Of a DNA stretch of 64,000 nt, positions 1 to 12,235 are shown one piece after another. The translations under genes were made by a program, and so were the position numbers. The stretch lies in NCBI GenBank assembly GCA_035578175.1, contig JAQMRL010000008.1:95055041-95119040 (forward strand). The letters are read 5' to 3'. The notes beneath the pieces are model-generated. The model worked only from the letters and a program-made list of their open reading frames with translations, was not told the origin of the DNA and made no database searches. Positions within the stretch are counted from its first letter, which is position 1. Every line of letters starts with the position of its first letter. The stretch is from Catonia carolina. Taxonomy: Eukaryota > Arthropoda > Insecta > Hemiptera > Achilidae.

Positions 1-480
1 GTCTAACTTTATGGGTTTCAAGATTCTTTTTAGGATTCTTCTTTCCCTCTTTTCTATCTCCAGCACTCCTCCTCCTGTACTGTGAGTTAGACATTCACAG
101 GCATAGAGCCTTCCAGGTTTGATTACACGTTGTAATGCTGTATTTTAGCTCTGTGGGAAATGTTATGTTTGTTATTTGTTATAGATGTTCTGTGTGATCC
201 CATAAGCTCTCTCTCTCTCTCTAGTTTCTTAACTCTTTCCTTGTTGGCAACTTTATCCAGTCCATTTGGCTGTATCCATTCTCCCAGGTACTTGAATTTG
301 TCATCTCTTTTGATGTTTTCGTGTTTTTTTATTGTTTTTTATTGTTACATCTGTAATCCGGCCTTTATTGCTATTTCATGGAGCTTGCTAGTCATTTTCC
401 GAGCACTTTTACACTATCCGACAGTATGGCGATATCACCTGCGAATGCCAGAGAGTAAACTATTTAGTTATCTCTTCTTT
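1..480 (-). pseudogene. LINE reverse transcriptase fragment (RTE-like C-terminal part)
   Basis: Read on the minus strand, this edge holds broken pieces of a non-LTR retrotransposon polyprotein. From right to left I can read a decayed catalytic-loop neighbourhood (FAGDIAILSDS-like), a segment like the YLGEWIQPNG block, and near the window edge a C-terminal piece reading CLTHSTGGG followed by a basic stretch. Several stops and frameshifts interrupt it, so it is a dead fragment that continues left of the window. The family call rests on the order of these blocks, which is usual for RTE-type elements; the exact clade is uncertain. Confidence 0.5.
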
Positions 481-1023
481 AAAATGTTTTATTTGTAAGA
501 AATATGAAAAGAAACACCATATAGCAACAAATAAGGTAAAATTTATCATCCCACGTTACTGTTCAAAATGATATCAGTTTCAAGCATTACGCTCTTTATT
601 AAATTATAATATTATGCAGATAATTTTCTGGAATAATATAACGGTGTTTCTAGTGTAGTTGTTTCAAAACGATCGATCAGTTCTGAAAACAAGGTAAATT
701 GTATTTCCATGTAACGTGTTTTCATTTTCTACAATATCCTAGAAGCTAAATATTCAATACATACTGTGTTCAGTCAGATAAAACCTAGAGGGATTTAAAA
801 TGTAACATTAGATTTGTCATGAATAACCTTGGTTAAGGTTTCTTTGTCTAGTTCCACGTACTTATTCATTTTATAGAAATAAATTTATGTTAGTTTTTAA
901 ATCAGTAATCTGTTTACGTAAATGCAAAAACTCTCTCTGACTGACTCCTTCATCATTAATTCTCTAACTTATAAAATATATCACTCAGAGAATCGACACT
1001 TGATACTTCTATTTCTTATGATT
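481..1023. other. No recognised feature
   Basis: AT-rich DNA with no open frame of note and no repeat I recognise. Confidence 0.5.
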
Positions 1024-1350
1024 TATTCCCACGATGCTACTTTACTAGCTGCTACTACTAGCTTGTAGTTGACTGTTCCCACGGAGCTAAATAATTAATG
1101 TCAGTGATCTGAAGACATACGTGAGTTGTGTTGTGTATTGCTGTACAAAGTACAGCTTACTAGCAACTAGCAACGTTTCCAAACGTTCACACCGAGCTAG
1201 TTTACTAACTCTAGTCAATCACGTGATCTTTTCTCTTCTACTAGCGCTAGTAAAATCAAACATGTTCTAAGTTACTAGCGCGCTAGTGAATACTTTACCT
1301 AAACTAGCTGCTAGTTGTTCGTTCCCATTATGCTGCTAGCCAACTAGCAC
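1024..1350. repeat. CTAG-rich palindromic repeat, relative of the short MITE at 62896
   Basis: It opens with TATTCCCACGATGCTAC and contains about 14 CTAG tetramers in some 320 bp, mostly in close inverted pairs such as ACTAGCGCTAGT and ACTAGCGCGCTAGT. The block TTCCCAC followed by GCTA recurs several times (about 1026, 1075, 1322). The same opening followed by TAGTTGACT occurs at 62896, so this is an interspersed family. Function is unknown. Confidence 0.5.
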
Positions 1351-1900
1351 GCGTATTTATCTGTACACTCCTCGGCCAGCTACGCCCCTTCCGAAGGAAT
1401 TTAAGCAGCCTAAAGGATCCGAAGTGCTACCTAGGAACCCACAATCCCTGAGAGGCCAACTCAAATGAGTGGGTGCGGTCACGTCCGCAGGGCGCCCCAC
1501 TCCCCTCAGTACTCGTGTAAACGTTAAACGTGTCGACGTCGAGCTCGTTACGCAGCTAATGCTTTGCACGTGGCTCTACCACACATGGATGTTCTACGCA
1601 CAACCGTGTACTACGAATAGTACACGGAGGTGCTACGGCCAGCGCCCGTTACCTCGAAAGCAGGCAAGGATAGGGTAGCTAAACCGCAGTTCTATGGGCA
1701 CGCTCTGTGTGGTCTGGGGCGTGCCCCCCCAAGCCAACTAGCAGCTAGAACTAGAGTCATATACCTTGGACAATTCGAATTGGCACAAGGCGTTTCGGTG
1801 TTTATCTACTCCACTCTTCTCCCCTCGCCGTGCAACGACGGTACAGTCACAAAAGTATACAATCACTACTGTAATGTGCGACTCATGCACGATCACTACG
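1351..1900. other. GC-rich patch of unknown origin
   Basis: About 500 bp clearly richer in G+C and CpG than its surroundings, for example GTCGACGTCGAGCTCG near 1531. Short frames on both strands show no recognisable protein. It also has a few CTAG motifs near 1738-1755 like the repeat just before it, so it may be the body of the same element. I see no tRNA or rRNA in it. Confidence 0.35.
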
Positions 1901-2927
1901 CTTTGTTTTCACTGTTGTTCTTAATAATAATCTGTCCGACATAATGATGTGACTAATATTTTGTTTTCATAAATGATTTTCTGTTCATTATAATATACGT
2001 ATTGAGACCAATTTGTTTAATTAGTTCTATGCGTTTGTAGAGTATAGTTTAGTGAGTTTTTGCAGTTTAGTTCTTGTAATTTATAATTTAAATTTTTACT
2101 GGGACAAATTTAATACATTTATAAAAATGAAATAATTATTTGTAATTTTGTCCGTTGTAATAAGGTTGTAGGCATTTGCGTACATTAAAATATGTAGACC
2201 TTGTTGAAAGAATAGGTTATGGATATACTTTACGCGGAACTGTGTGTACACGTAGAGCAAGAGTTGTGCAAGTTCGAATTGTCCACAGTATACGAGGCCT
2301 TGTGCAATTGATTAGAAAAACTAAAGCATTCTCATTTCAATCACTTGCATCTTAGGTGCAAAAAGGGGATAATAACTCCAAAGCAATACAAAATATTATT
2401 TCTATACTTTACCTTTTAAAATACTCATTTTTGAATTACTACAGCGGTTTCCCGGTGTATAAACTAAGAATCGAGTTCAAAGTTTTTATTTTACAGTTAA
2501 GTACACCATAGTTTTGCCACCAACTTGCTTTGTTTCACTTTATAAACTAGCCACGTCTACAGTAAACTTGAATATCCGCGAACGAATTATTCGCTTTGAG
2601 GATTTTCCGTGGCAGTTTTCAGAAACTAAGAATTTAAGAAAAGTTGAGGAGGATTATGATTTTAGGAACATTTAGCAGGACTGTACAATTCTGGAAGTTA
2701 TAATATATTTTCCTAACTGATTGTACTTGAAGATATTTGAGGGGTTTACTTAAGGAGGCCCATATCCGGTACATAGTTACATGTTAAAATGGAACATACT
2801 TATGTCCGATTTTCTCAAAAACTGTAGTCTGTTTATTTGAAATTTTTAAGTCCTTTCAATACGAATTCGTATAATTTTTAAGTGTGGTAGTAAAATTACG
2901 ATTTTTGTTTTATAATGTTTAATACTG
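1901..2927. other. No recognised feature
   Basis: AT-rich intergenic DNA; nothing recognised on either strand. Confidence 0.5.
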
Positions 2928-3316
2928 CCCATAACAGACAGGTGGAGGGTCAAATTATTTACACGTAATCTGTTCGTTGCAGGGCTAAAATAAATAGTTC
3001 TGTTTCTTATCACATGGTCAGCTAATTAAATGACTGAATAATTTAGAAACAGAAGAGGTAGAGGTGTAAAAGACACTAATCAGAGTTATCTCCTCTGAAA
3101 GTAATGAATTTCATTATACAGTTAGACCCTGTGTTGAATGAAGCGAAGGTGTCATTTGCAGAGTGGAAAATATGTGCTTTTTAGAGGGCCTGGCATGCTG
3201 ATAAGCGTACTTTTCCATTCAGTAGGGAAGGCAAAGGTAAACCACCTCACTCCTCGTTTTACTTAGTAAAACCTCTACAAGTTCTAACCGGCCAATCGGC
3301 TGATGACCTAAACACA
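2928..3316 (+). repeat. R400 retroposon-like repeat, copy 1
   Basis: First of nine copies of a roughly 390-bp repeat. Landmarks are a start at CCCATAACAGACAGGTGGAG, a middle with AGACCCTGTG and GGCATGCTGATAAG, and an end with TGATGACCTAAACA. Other copies end in a short AAC-rich tail, which suggests a SINE or the 3' end of a LINE. It shows no coding frame conserved between copies. Confidence 0.75.
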
Positions 3317-4440
3317 ATTTTTGAGGTATAAAATAATTAAAGAAGTTTGCAAAAATGACTCAATTTGATCAATCCTATGTTTAAGTTTAAAACTAAGCTA
3401 ATTTTTAAATTTTATATTCTGAGCTTTACACCACTCATTTTATGTTTCATTATCTTGTAAGTTTTTACAGAATAATAAATAAGAATTTTCTTCCGTAGAA
3501 TGTTTTTGTTCGTAATAAATTTTTAACATCTTAAAATACTTTCTTCGTAATGCCATTCCATTCTGCAATATAAACTGGATTAGTATTGTTTGCTGAGATA
3601 AATCTTAAAAATCCCTTTTTATTTTATAACGTTAGATGATGTCTGAATTTTTATTATCTTGCTTTATATTAACTGAAAATATTATAAGAAAAACAACGTA
3701 AATAAAAACATGACACAAGTGTTTAACTCTTCTTTTTTACTTTTCTTTATTTTATCCTCAACTATGCAATACTTTCAACTAGTGAAAGGTACAAAGAAAA
3801 TGATAGTAAATGGAATGGAGGACAATACCCACAGGACTCCAAAGGGACTTACAATTTTACAATAATTTTAAATTTATGATGATAAGAAAAACTATAGATT
3901 TTTGCATTTACCAAAGACATTGCCTATTTCTATTTTCATTTATTTTTTTGGTCTGTGCTCAAGGAACATCGTAAACTCCGAGGTGGTTACAATGTACATT
4001 ATTGGATGACTAGTTATAAAATAAGCGACCAGAATTTTGTAAATTATTTTCCTGAAAATTCATTCAAATCGTAAAAAAAGAAATTTAAAAATATTCAGAT
4101 TTAAAACAGAAACCAGCAAACTGTTAGTTATTATTGTACATTTTATGTATTTTGTTTTTATCAATAGTTTTATTCTATGTTTTTCATTGGATCTATCAAT
4201 GTTCAATCTATGTATAACTTTGCTGAGAGTTAAAAAATGTACACATTACAAAAAAATTGTTTACATGTAAAATTTTTATTGTACACTAAATTTTGCTCTA
4301 AAAATTTCTGAATGTTGTGATTTTGAATTACAGTTAGATTTTCATCACAAAAGTAACGTCCTTACATGAGATTTTTCTGCAAGAAAAGTTGCAATTCTAG
4401 TGAGTAGATATAAACCAGCGAATTCATTAAAGTGATAAAT
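3317..4440. other. No recognised feature
   Basis: AT-rich DNA with long A and T runs; no gene, SINE or inverted repeat recognised. Confidence 0.5.
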
Positions 4441-5985
4441 TTTAAGTAAAATTCGTATTTGGGAATATTAGTAAGTAAAATTATGTCTGGTACGCTGGTA
4501 CCGTCCGTGCGGTGTACTCGCGTATCGGTGAGGCATGACAAGATGAACTCCGGGTCGCCAAGATAACCCCCGGAGGTTGTTTAGATCTTAAAAAATATAC
4601 AGGTTTATAAAACGTGTTTTGATATATGTTTCTAGGTGATAAATTTTAAGTAAACATTTTTAAAATTTCGTATTTGGGAATAGTTAGTAGGTAAAAATAT
4701 GTCTGGTACGGTGGTACCGCCCCTTCGGTGTACTCGCGTATCGGTGGGGCTTGAAAACAAGATGGACTTCGGGTCGCCAAGATAACCCCTGGTGATTGTT
4801 TGGATCTTAAAAATTACACAGGTCTATAAAAAGTGTTTTGACAAAAATGTTTCTAGGTGTTAAATTTTTAATAAGTTGTTATAACTTCATATTTGGAAAT
4901 AGTGAGTAAAAATATATCTGGTACGCTGGTACCGCCCGTTCAATGTACTCGCGTATCGGCGGGGCATAACAACAAGATGGACTCCCAGTCGCGAAGATAA
5001 CTACGGTGGTGGTTTTAATCTTAAAGAATATACTGGTCAAAGAAACGAGTTTTGATGTGTGTTTCTAGGTGATAAATTTTAAGAAAAATTTTAAAATTTC
5101 ATATTATTTAGGAATAGTTAGTAGGTAAAAATATGTCTGGTCTTCTGGTACCGCCCCTTCGGTGTATTTGGGTGTATCGGTTGGGCATAATAACAAGATG
5201 GACTCCCGGTGATTGTTTTAATCTAAATAATATACAGACCTATAAAAAGTGTTTTGATTCATGTTTCTAGGTGATAATTTTTAAGTAACTTTTTTAAATT
5301 TCGTATTTGGGAATAGTTAGTAAGTAAAAATATGTCTTGTACGCTGGCACCGTCCTTCAATGTACTTGCGAATCGGTGGGGCATGACAACAAGATGGACT
5401 CCTGGTCGCAAAGATAAGTCCCGTTGGTTATTTTAATCTTAAAAAGTATAATGGTCTATAAAAAGTGTTTTGACATATGTTTCTAGGTACCCTAATATAT
5501 TTAAGTAAATTTTTAAAAATTCGTATTTGGTAATAGTTAGTAGGTAAAAATATGTCTAGTACGATGGTACCGCCCCTTTGTTGTACTCCTGTATCGGTGG
5601 GGCATACTAATAAGATGGACTCACGGTGCAAAGATAACTCCCGGTGGGTGTTTATATCCTAAAAAACATACCGGTCTATAAAAAGTGTTTTGATACATGT
5701 TTTTAGGTGATAAATTTTAAATTAATTTTTAAAATTTCGTATTTGGGAATATTTAGTAGGTAAAAATACGTCTGGTACGATGGTACCGCCCCTTAGTTGT
5801 ACTCGCGCATTGGTGGGGCATAAAAACAAGATGGACTCCCGGTGCCAAGATAACTCCCGTTGGTTGTTTTAATCTTAAAAAATATACAGGTCTATAAAAA
5901 GTGTTTTGATATACGTTTCTAGGTGATATATTTTAAGTAAATTTTTAAATTTCTGTATTTGCGAATAGTTAGTTAGTAAAATTAG
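4441..5985. repeat. Tandem repeat array, about 7 units of about 215 bp
   Basis: The landmark ATGTCTGGTACG (with variants) recurs at about 4483, 4699, 4914, 5133, 5332, 5552 and 5768, that is at steps of 216, 215, 219, 199, 220 and 216 bp. Each unit has a GC-richer core (GGTACCGCCC, ACTCGCGTATCGG, AAGATGGACTC) and an AT-rich half (AAAAAGTGTTTTGA, TTCTAGGTGATAAATTTTAA). Units differ by scattered substitutions and small indels. The array has the size and form of a small satellite or minisatellite; no protein is encoded. Confidence 0.85.
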
Positions 5986-7479
5986 CAAGAGACTGAAACC
6001 TTTAAACGCTTCACTAACACTAATATCAACCCAAGAAGATCAACACATCTTCTCAATATCCTACATGAATGTCGTAAAATATGGAAAATAAAACTTAATA
6101 TGGCAAAATGGGAACCAAAAACAAATACAAAAATGTCGGAACTGTTATTAGGTTATAAAATTTTATCAAAGTATGTTTTGAGTTCTGTTCCTTATCTGAA
6201 GACAAATTGATGCTTAGTTTACTGTTTCAAAATGGCAAAGATTAAAATATTTCCGTTTTTGGATATTTTTCATAAAATAATTTTTGGGAACCAAAGTGAA
6301 TGAAAATTCAATTGTTAATATTTTCAGAAACGAAATTTTCGATTAAAAATGTAGTTGTAGTAGGCTCTAAAATAGATAAGATAAATATTAATTAATTTCT
6401 TCATAAGTGTTTCATGTTTGCTTTCAAACTTTTTGAACGCTAATAACGTTTTTAATAAACCTACCAACAGACGTTTTATATTTTCAACTTTTAAATTCCT
6501 GTACTGTTTACAAAATAATATTAAAAGAAAGTTTTGATCAAACATGATATGAAGTAAATTTTGATACAAGTTAAAGTTATTTGTATACGGTACTCGATTT
6601 TGTCGTTGACATAAAGTATAATTAGTTTGAAAGTTTATTCCTTTTGGAATTATTGATATTTCTTCTTCGTTCCTTTTGCTTTTTCTCTTTCACTCTCTCT
6701 CTATCGTTTCTTTCTCCCCTCAATATTGCCCTTTCTTTCCATCTTCTCTTTACGGTCAACATTACTTTTATTGGATCTGATAAAGTAACTTATTTCCTGA
6801 ATCTCATACATAAAGCATAGGCTTAATGCAGTATACTTTTCAAGTTATACGCTAAAGAAATCTTTGCATAATTTATATTCTATATAAATTTATTCAGTTT
6901 CTTTTACACTTATGGTTTATTTTATTCAGAAGTATGTACGTGTAATAACTACTTGATTTAATGATTAATACTTTCAAAAGATAATTTTTATGCGTTGGTA
7001 GTTCAGGAAAATTACCAACAAACAATATTGTAAAAGCTCGGATCTAATGCGCAGTTATTTTTGTCAGATCTATTGCAAAAATTCCAGAGCGCATTAGAAT
7101 CAATGGTATACTACATACTGATACATAGTAGGTTACAAATTTGTTAGTAAGTGGCAATAATAGCCTCCTTAATTAGTTTTTAAACATAACAAACCAACCA
7201 ACAATAAAACTATGAATAGGAGATGAATCTACCCGATGTAGTTAAATGTTGTCAAGAAAAGGATTGGACGACATCAGAATTAATTAAAGACGGGGTAAAA
7301 ACAGTGTCGGGTATTTTAAGAAAATCCACAAGGTATTTTAAACATACCATTGATGTTTTTTTAATATATTTCGATTTGTGAACAGAAGAGGTGAAAAATA
7401 AATTAACCAATATTTAGGCCTACTCTGAACTTGCTGTTATTCCGGGTGGTTTGACTCCAATCACAGTTACTTTACTAAA
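5986..7479. other. No recognised feature
   Basis: AT-rich DNA. A T/C-rich tract (CTCTTTCACTCTCTCTC) lies near 6681. Nothing else is supported. Confidence 0.5.
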
Positions 7480-8704
7480 AGGTAGGGATCATTAACAATA
7501 TGCGCAGTGACAAGCCTCGCCCTCTGACGTCACTGGTCACCAGTGACAGCCGACAGACGTACCGTGTCGGTCTGTGATGTTTAGTCTTAATACGGACTGT
7601 AATACTTTTGTAGTCTTTAATAATGGTGTGTTGTGCGATTGCCGGCTTATAATCACGATAGACACCAAGGAGTGGCGCATTATAAGTTTGACCGTTTTTC
7701 AAAGGCCATTGAAACTAGATTGAAAAGGGTTAATGCTTGCAAGCGGGCCGATTAATTTTCTGCTGATAGTGGTCGCGTGTCTTTAGTACATTTCGACGAA
7801 TCGGATTATGTACGTGTTTAAAGTCCAAGTTGCTACATTCTCCATTAAAACGTGTCTTAAAGACGAATTCAGTCCCACATTTAAATTTGCCGATTTGTAT
7901 TGACGTTCTACGTCCGGTAAAACCGACTTGCAGTGAGCGTAAAAATTGAGCAGAGAAACGATACGCTTGTAAGGAAGTTTATAATATTTTGAACTCATCA
8001 TCCAATTACAACACAGGCAGTTCACAAAATGAAGGGATAGCTGTAGAGAAAGGTAGGCCCGTTTTAATGAAGAACCGCCGAATTTTTATGTTGCGCAGTC
8101 AGAGGAAACTAATCTCTTAAAACGTAAAAACGCCGAATTAAAAGAAAAAAACAAGTTATTAAGAGAAAAACTTCGGCCCGCAAACGAAGAATTATTAAAA
8201 TTAAATTCGATTTCCCGTGTAAACATACCTAAACCGCTATCTTTGTAAAAACAATGCAGCCTACCGTCAATACGCACCGGCCGAGTTGTTGAGGACCAGA
8301 CTACGTCATTTAATACCTCACAGCAGCTACGCAAGACCGCTACCTTCTAGTTTAGTAACCGTGACTCCAGCGGTATAACCACTAGATGTTAGCGTAAACA
8401 ATCCATTCAAAGCTAATGTTAAAAACCAGTACTAACATTGGCTCTGTAATCCAAACGGGTTACAGACACCGACTAAAAAAATCAAGTGAGTTTTCTTAAA
8501 CATTATTGCATACTGGATTATATATACTATATGCATATAGGAAAATATCTGACACTTTAATTGACAAACGTTAAAAAATGTGGTATTTCAAATATTTCAG
8601 ATGGAACGGAAGATTGTGGAATGTCTGTGAAGCAAGAGATTCCAGAAAGCAGTAATGATTCTAATAGTACTGACTCAGATTTTTCCAAAATCTCTAATAA
8701 CTAA
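7480..8704 (+). pseudogene. Decayed THAP-domain gene or P-element-like remnant
   Basis: From about 7623 the plus strand reads MVCCAIAG and, after early stops, HYKFDRFSKAIETRLKR and later VSLVHFDESDY. This order resembles a THAP C2CH zinc finger (paired cysteines, basic helix, then the histidine-phenylalanine block). About 8103-8248 is an open lysine/glutamate/leucine-rich stretch (ELKEKNKLLREKL) of coiled-coil type, common after THAP domains. A possible last exon at 8600-8704 follows a TTTCAG acceptor and ends SDFSKISNN with a stop; a possible donor GTGAGT is at 8488. In-frame stops in the THAP part argue for a pseudogene. THAP domains occur in P-element transposases and in host proteins, and I cannot tell which this was. 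Confidence 0.45.
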
Positions 8705-9109
8705 TCGTAAAATGAAGGAACCAGCTGGTATGGAAATATTGTATTTTCTTGTCTTTAGTTCCTAAGGATTATAAATTCAAATTACCGGGTTAACTTTTAT
8801 TATATTCCTATTAAAATTTTCATTTAATCTTTGTTTACAATTTTTTAAGTCTCATTTTTCATTCATCTTTTTAATCCGTAAAAAATTTCATTAATGAGAT
8901 TTTTTATAAATATAGAAAACCATTCTGTACATTAAAATCGATGGCACATTAAAGTCGCAGTTTACTTTAGACTATAGTAGGCCTATCTGTACTTATAGGC
9001 CTACGTACAATACTACCTCGTCTACCCAGATTATATTGGTACCGGAAGAAATCCAGAAAATTGAAAATCCGGATAAACTGGATACAATAGAAAGAGAAAA
9101 ATATATATT
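8705..9109. other. No recognised feature
   Basis: AT-rich DNA between the THAP remnant and a SINE; nothing recognised. Confidence 0.5.
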
Positions 9110-9285
9110 TTTTTGTATTACGTCTGACTGATTTGCAATTGCTGCTAATACAGACGGTAAAAAGAACGATACATAAAGATGAGTGATGAAAAAATGTCAG
9201 ACCTGACCAGGAATCGAACCCGAGACTCTGGCGTAGAAGTCAGTTGCACTAACCACTACGCCAATGGGCCGGCTAGAAAAATACA
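9110..9285 (-). repeat. tRNA-derived SINE, tail type B (diverged)
   Basis: Minus-strand head starts near GCCGGCCCATTGGCGTAGTG and has a pol III B-box-like GGTTCGATTCC in the tRNA-related part. The 3' part reads like the type B tail seen at 57768 and 63475 (GTCTGTATTAGCAG, CAGTCAGACGT). It is an interspersed retroposon, not a tRNA gene. Confidence 0.6.
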
Positions 9286-9698
9286 GATTTGACTTTTCGT
9301 AGGTTATGTGTATTTTTTATATGTTACCTACTTTTGGGCAAAATATTAAACATTTTACTACACTGTACAACAAAAGTGACAGGTTAAAGTTTAGTTCAGT
9401 TGTATTCATTAACAATATTATCTAATCTTTAAACATTAATTTAAAAGTTAGCCTACAAATGCATTAATTTGTAGAGTAAATATTTTATGTGTACATATAA
9501 TTAATTATAATTTGTTACTACACCACTGACAGTAGAGAAAAGATATATAGTCAATTTTTTTCACTGTAAGGTCACAAATATTTTAAATTATGTAATGTCA
9601 GCTGACTAAAACTTATTTCGTATGTTAAATTTATTTTTTTATAGGCTACTCTCACACTTTTTCGACATTTTACTGAGAGTTTGGTTTGTGATCACATG
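9286..9698. other. No recognised feature
   Basis: AT-rich DNA; nothing recognised. Confidence 0.5.
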
Positions 9699-9700
9699 TA

Positions 9701-10474
9701 CTGTCCGTCTATAACTTGATGGCCTTCGGTAGAAAGAAGCAATATGCGGATTGTAAAACTATTTCAGAACACACATCTAATTTTTTTAGGGTGACTGAAA
9801 CTTGTCGGAAATAACGTATTTTATAAAACAAAGTATTTCGCATATATTTTCTTCTATAGAATTATTTCGAAAAACACACGCATAATGAGATATGTGTAAT
9901 TTAGTAAATGTTTTGTTTCTTGTAACTCCTATACGATTCATCCAATTTAAATAATTCTTTCACTAAAAATTATTTGAAAATTTTTTTTTATTTCATTTAC
10001 TAAATATGTTATCTTTAAAGACCGGAAAGTTTCTCGCTTGCTGACTTTTTTATTTCGTGTTTTGCGATTTTACAAAATTTATTTATGAAACTAACTTGTA
10101 ACTTAAAAATAATAATTTTCTGTTAAATTTTATTGCATAATCGTTTTCCATAATTATTACAGAATAAACCTGCCAAATATTCTGTTAATCCGTGAAATAG
10201 TTGTTTAATAATGACGATTTATATATTTGGAAAAATACGCTCGTTTCTTCAAAACCAAAACTTTTACTAAATTATACTTTATCTCATTAAGTGTGTGTTT
10301 TTCGAAATAATTTTATAGAACGAAACACATGCAAAATACTTTGTTTTATAAAAAATACATCATTTCGACAAGTTTCAGTAACTTAAAAAAAACGTGAGAT
10401 ATGTTTTCTGAAATGGTTTTACATTCCGTATATTGCTCCTCTCAGCCGAAGGCCATAAAGTTTCAAACAGACGG
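9701..10474. mobile_element. Foldback MITE with long terminal inverted repeats
   Basis: The two halves are imperfect reverse complements over several hundred bases: GGCCTTCGG near 9721 pairs with CCGAAGGCC near 10446, and the CGAAAAACACACGC region near 9869 pairs with GTGTGTGTTTTTCG near 10290. The ends lie next to TA on both sides (9699 and 10475), as in Tc1/mariner-type insertion. No transposase is encoded. Confidence 0.7.
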
Positions 10475-10476
10475 TA

Positions 10477-11600
10477 TTTTGTTCTTGATAAGTCCAGGTT
10501 CTTCAGGTTAGATAAAAAATTCAATGTTTTACAAGAAAAAGTGCAACTTATATTTCAAATAGATTCTAATATTTGTTATCTTATTATATACAAAGCTTTT
10601 TTTAAATAAATAAATTTATCAACTTTTGTTTCATTACTTATGGTCTTCTGGTCGTTTGTACATTCGGATACATTCTTTAACAAATATTCGATGATGAAAG
10701 TTTCTACTGCGCAATGTTATCGTTACAAATAGCTGTTTTCATCCCGGTTCTCTTAAGCTTGTTTTAATGTAACCAAAAAGATATAATTTTTATTTAGTCT
10801 TTCCAGAAAACCCATTAATAAATCAAATGATTTAGCATTTCTTTCTTTCATTTTAATCATTGTTTTATAAGTAATTAACCATTATCTTCAACAAGATTAA
10901 AGAAAAATCTTTTTACCAATAAAACGGTAAAAGACAATTACAAATTTACATAAAATTTGTATAAATTGAAAAATGTTGAGTCAAAATGTATATTATGTCA
11001 TTATGATCACCTGTGCTCCATATTTTCATCACGTTTATACTTCGGAATGATCAATTTGTAAAAATATCACAATATAATTTGTGACGTCATTCAGAATCTG
11101 AAACATACAATTATATTAAAAAATAACAAATAGTTAGCCAAACTTCGCTGACTTTTCTTCAATTCATAACATACACAAAGATAATATATTAATGACGCGT
11201 AGAAAAGTTTTAGCGGATTAGTGCGATTACATATGAAATTGAATTGTATAAACCTTTATATTATCTTGAAAGAGAGCACTCTTTAGATCTCTAGAAATAA
11301 TTTAATTTTTTGAATTTAAGTTTACTTTACTCTTACTAAAAAGTTCACTTCTACCTGCTTAATGTACCTACATTAAATCTGCCAAAGTTATCTAATTAAA
11401 GTAGGTTAACCTCGAGGCTTTCAAACCAAGGTTAAACATAATTTTCAAAGTAGGTTTTTTATTGTTTTGGGCCGTACTGTTTCATTTTCAATTGGAGAGG
11501 ATACAGAAAATCCGCTGCGGGTTTCTTTGTTCCCATAGTATATTTAAGTTTTGTAAAGAGAAAACATAATAGAATCAACATTTAGTAGAACGACAGGAAT
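10477..11600. other. No recognised feature
   Basis: AT-rich DNA; no gene or clear repeat. Confidence 0.5.
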
Positions 11601-11604
11601 TTCA

Positions 11605-11880
11605 TTGGTAGCGCATGTGGTAAGTAATTTACTTTAATCCATTAGAGAGAAATCTGGTTTCAAATCCCGGTCCAGGATTCAAATTTCCTACCGAAATAAT
11701 ACTGTCTTCATGATTTTTTTTTCTATGTATTAATTTAACGTCGCATCAACTGCAAGGTCATTAGCGACGACTTTCGGGTGCAACTGTGCGTAATGAGGAT
11801 GAAATGATATTTTGTAACGTATGAAAATATACCGTGCCTGAGTGAGATTCGAACCCAGGACCTTCATGGTTTAGTTTAGG
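11605..11880 (-). repeat. tRNA-derived SINE, tail type A, beside a second tRNA-like relic
   Basis: From about 11724 to 11862 the minus strand shows a B-box-like GGGTTCGAATC and a 3' tail with GTCGCTAATGAC and GTTGATGCGACG, the type A tail also seen at 60325 and at the 3' end of the LINE at 12675. Just left, about 11608-11676, a plus-strand tRNA-like stretch with GGTTTCAAATCCCGG may be another decayed SINE head. Confidence 0.6.
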
Positions 11881-11939
11881 TGCTATGTAGCAATCAGCTG
11901 TTGTGTTAGTTTACTATTATTTATTTAGAACAGCTGATT

Positions 11940-12235
11940 GGTATCAGACGAACTAATGTCCCATAGCCGAGCGAGTGAGAGGGAGATATGTGGTATAACT
12001 ACGCATGCGCTCAAAGGTCTTTACCGCTATAATTCAAAACTGAAAACATACTACAGTCGTTATCTTGCTTGTTAGTTTACTGCATGCATAAACGCTTGCT
12101 CACAACAATGAGTCAAATTAAAGACAAGGTTATTGGAATGGCGCGTATGGCTTGTGCGAGTGAGAGCGTTATGCATTCTCTCACTCCTACGGCTAGGGGA
12201 CATTAGTTCATCATCATCTGAATACTATAGCAAAA
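11940..12235. mobile_element. Short MITE with about 40-bp inverted repeats
   Basis: GAACTAATGTCCCATAGCCG near 11949 is the near reverse complement of CGGCTAGGGGACATTAGTTC near 12190, and the repeats continue into a GAGTGAGAG motif on both sides. There is no coding sequence. A 10-bp inverted pair (CAATCAGCTG / CAGCTGATTG) lies just to the left. Confidence 0.6.

Noticed and set aside
160..498. Plus-strand 112-codon frame that looks like a membrane protein
   Set aside because: The minus strand reads recognisable LINE reverse-transcriptase blocks; the hydrophobic frame is its antisense.
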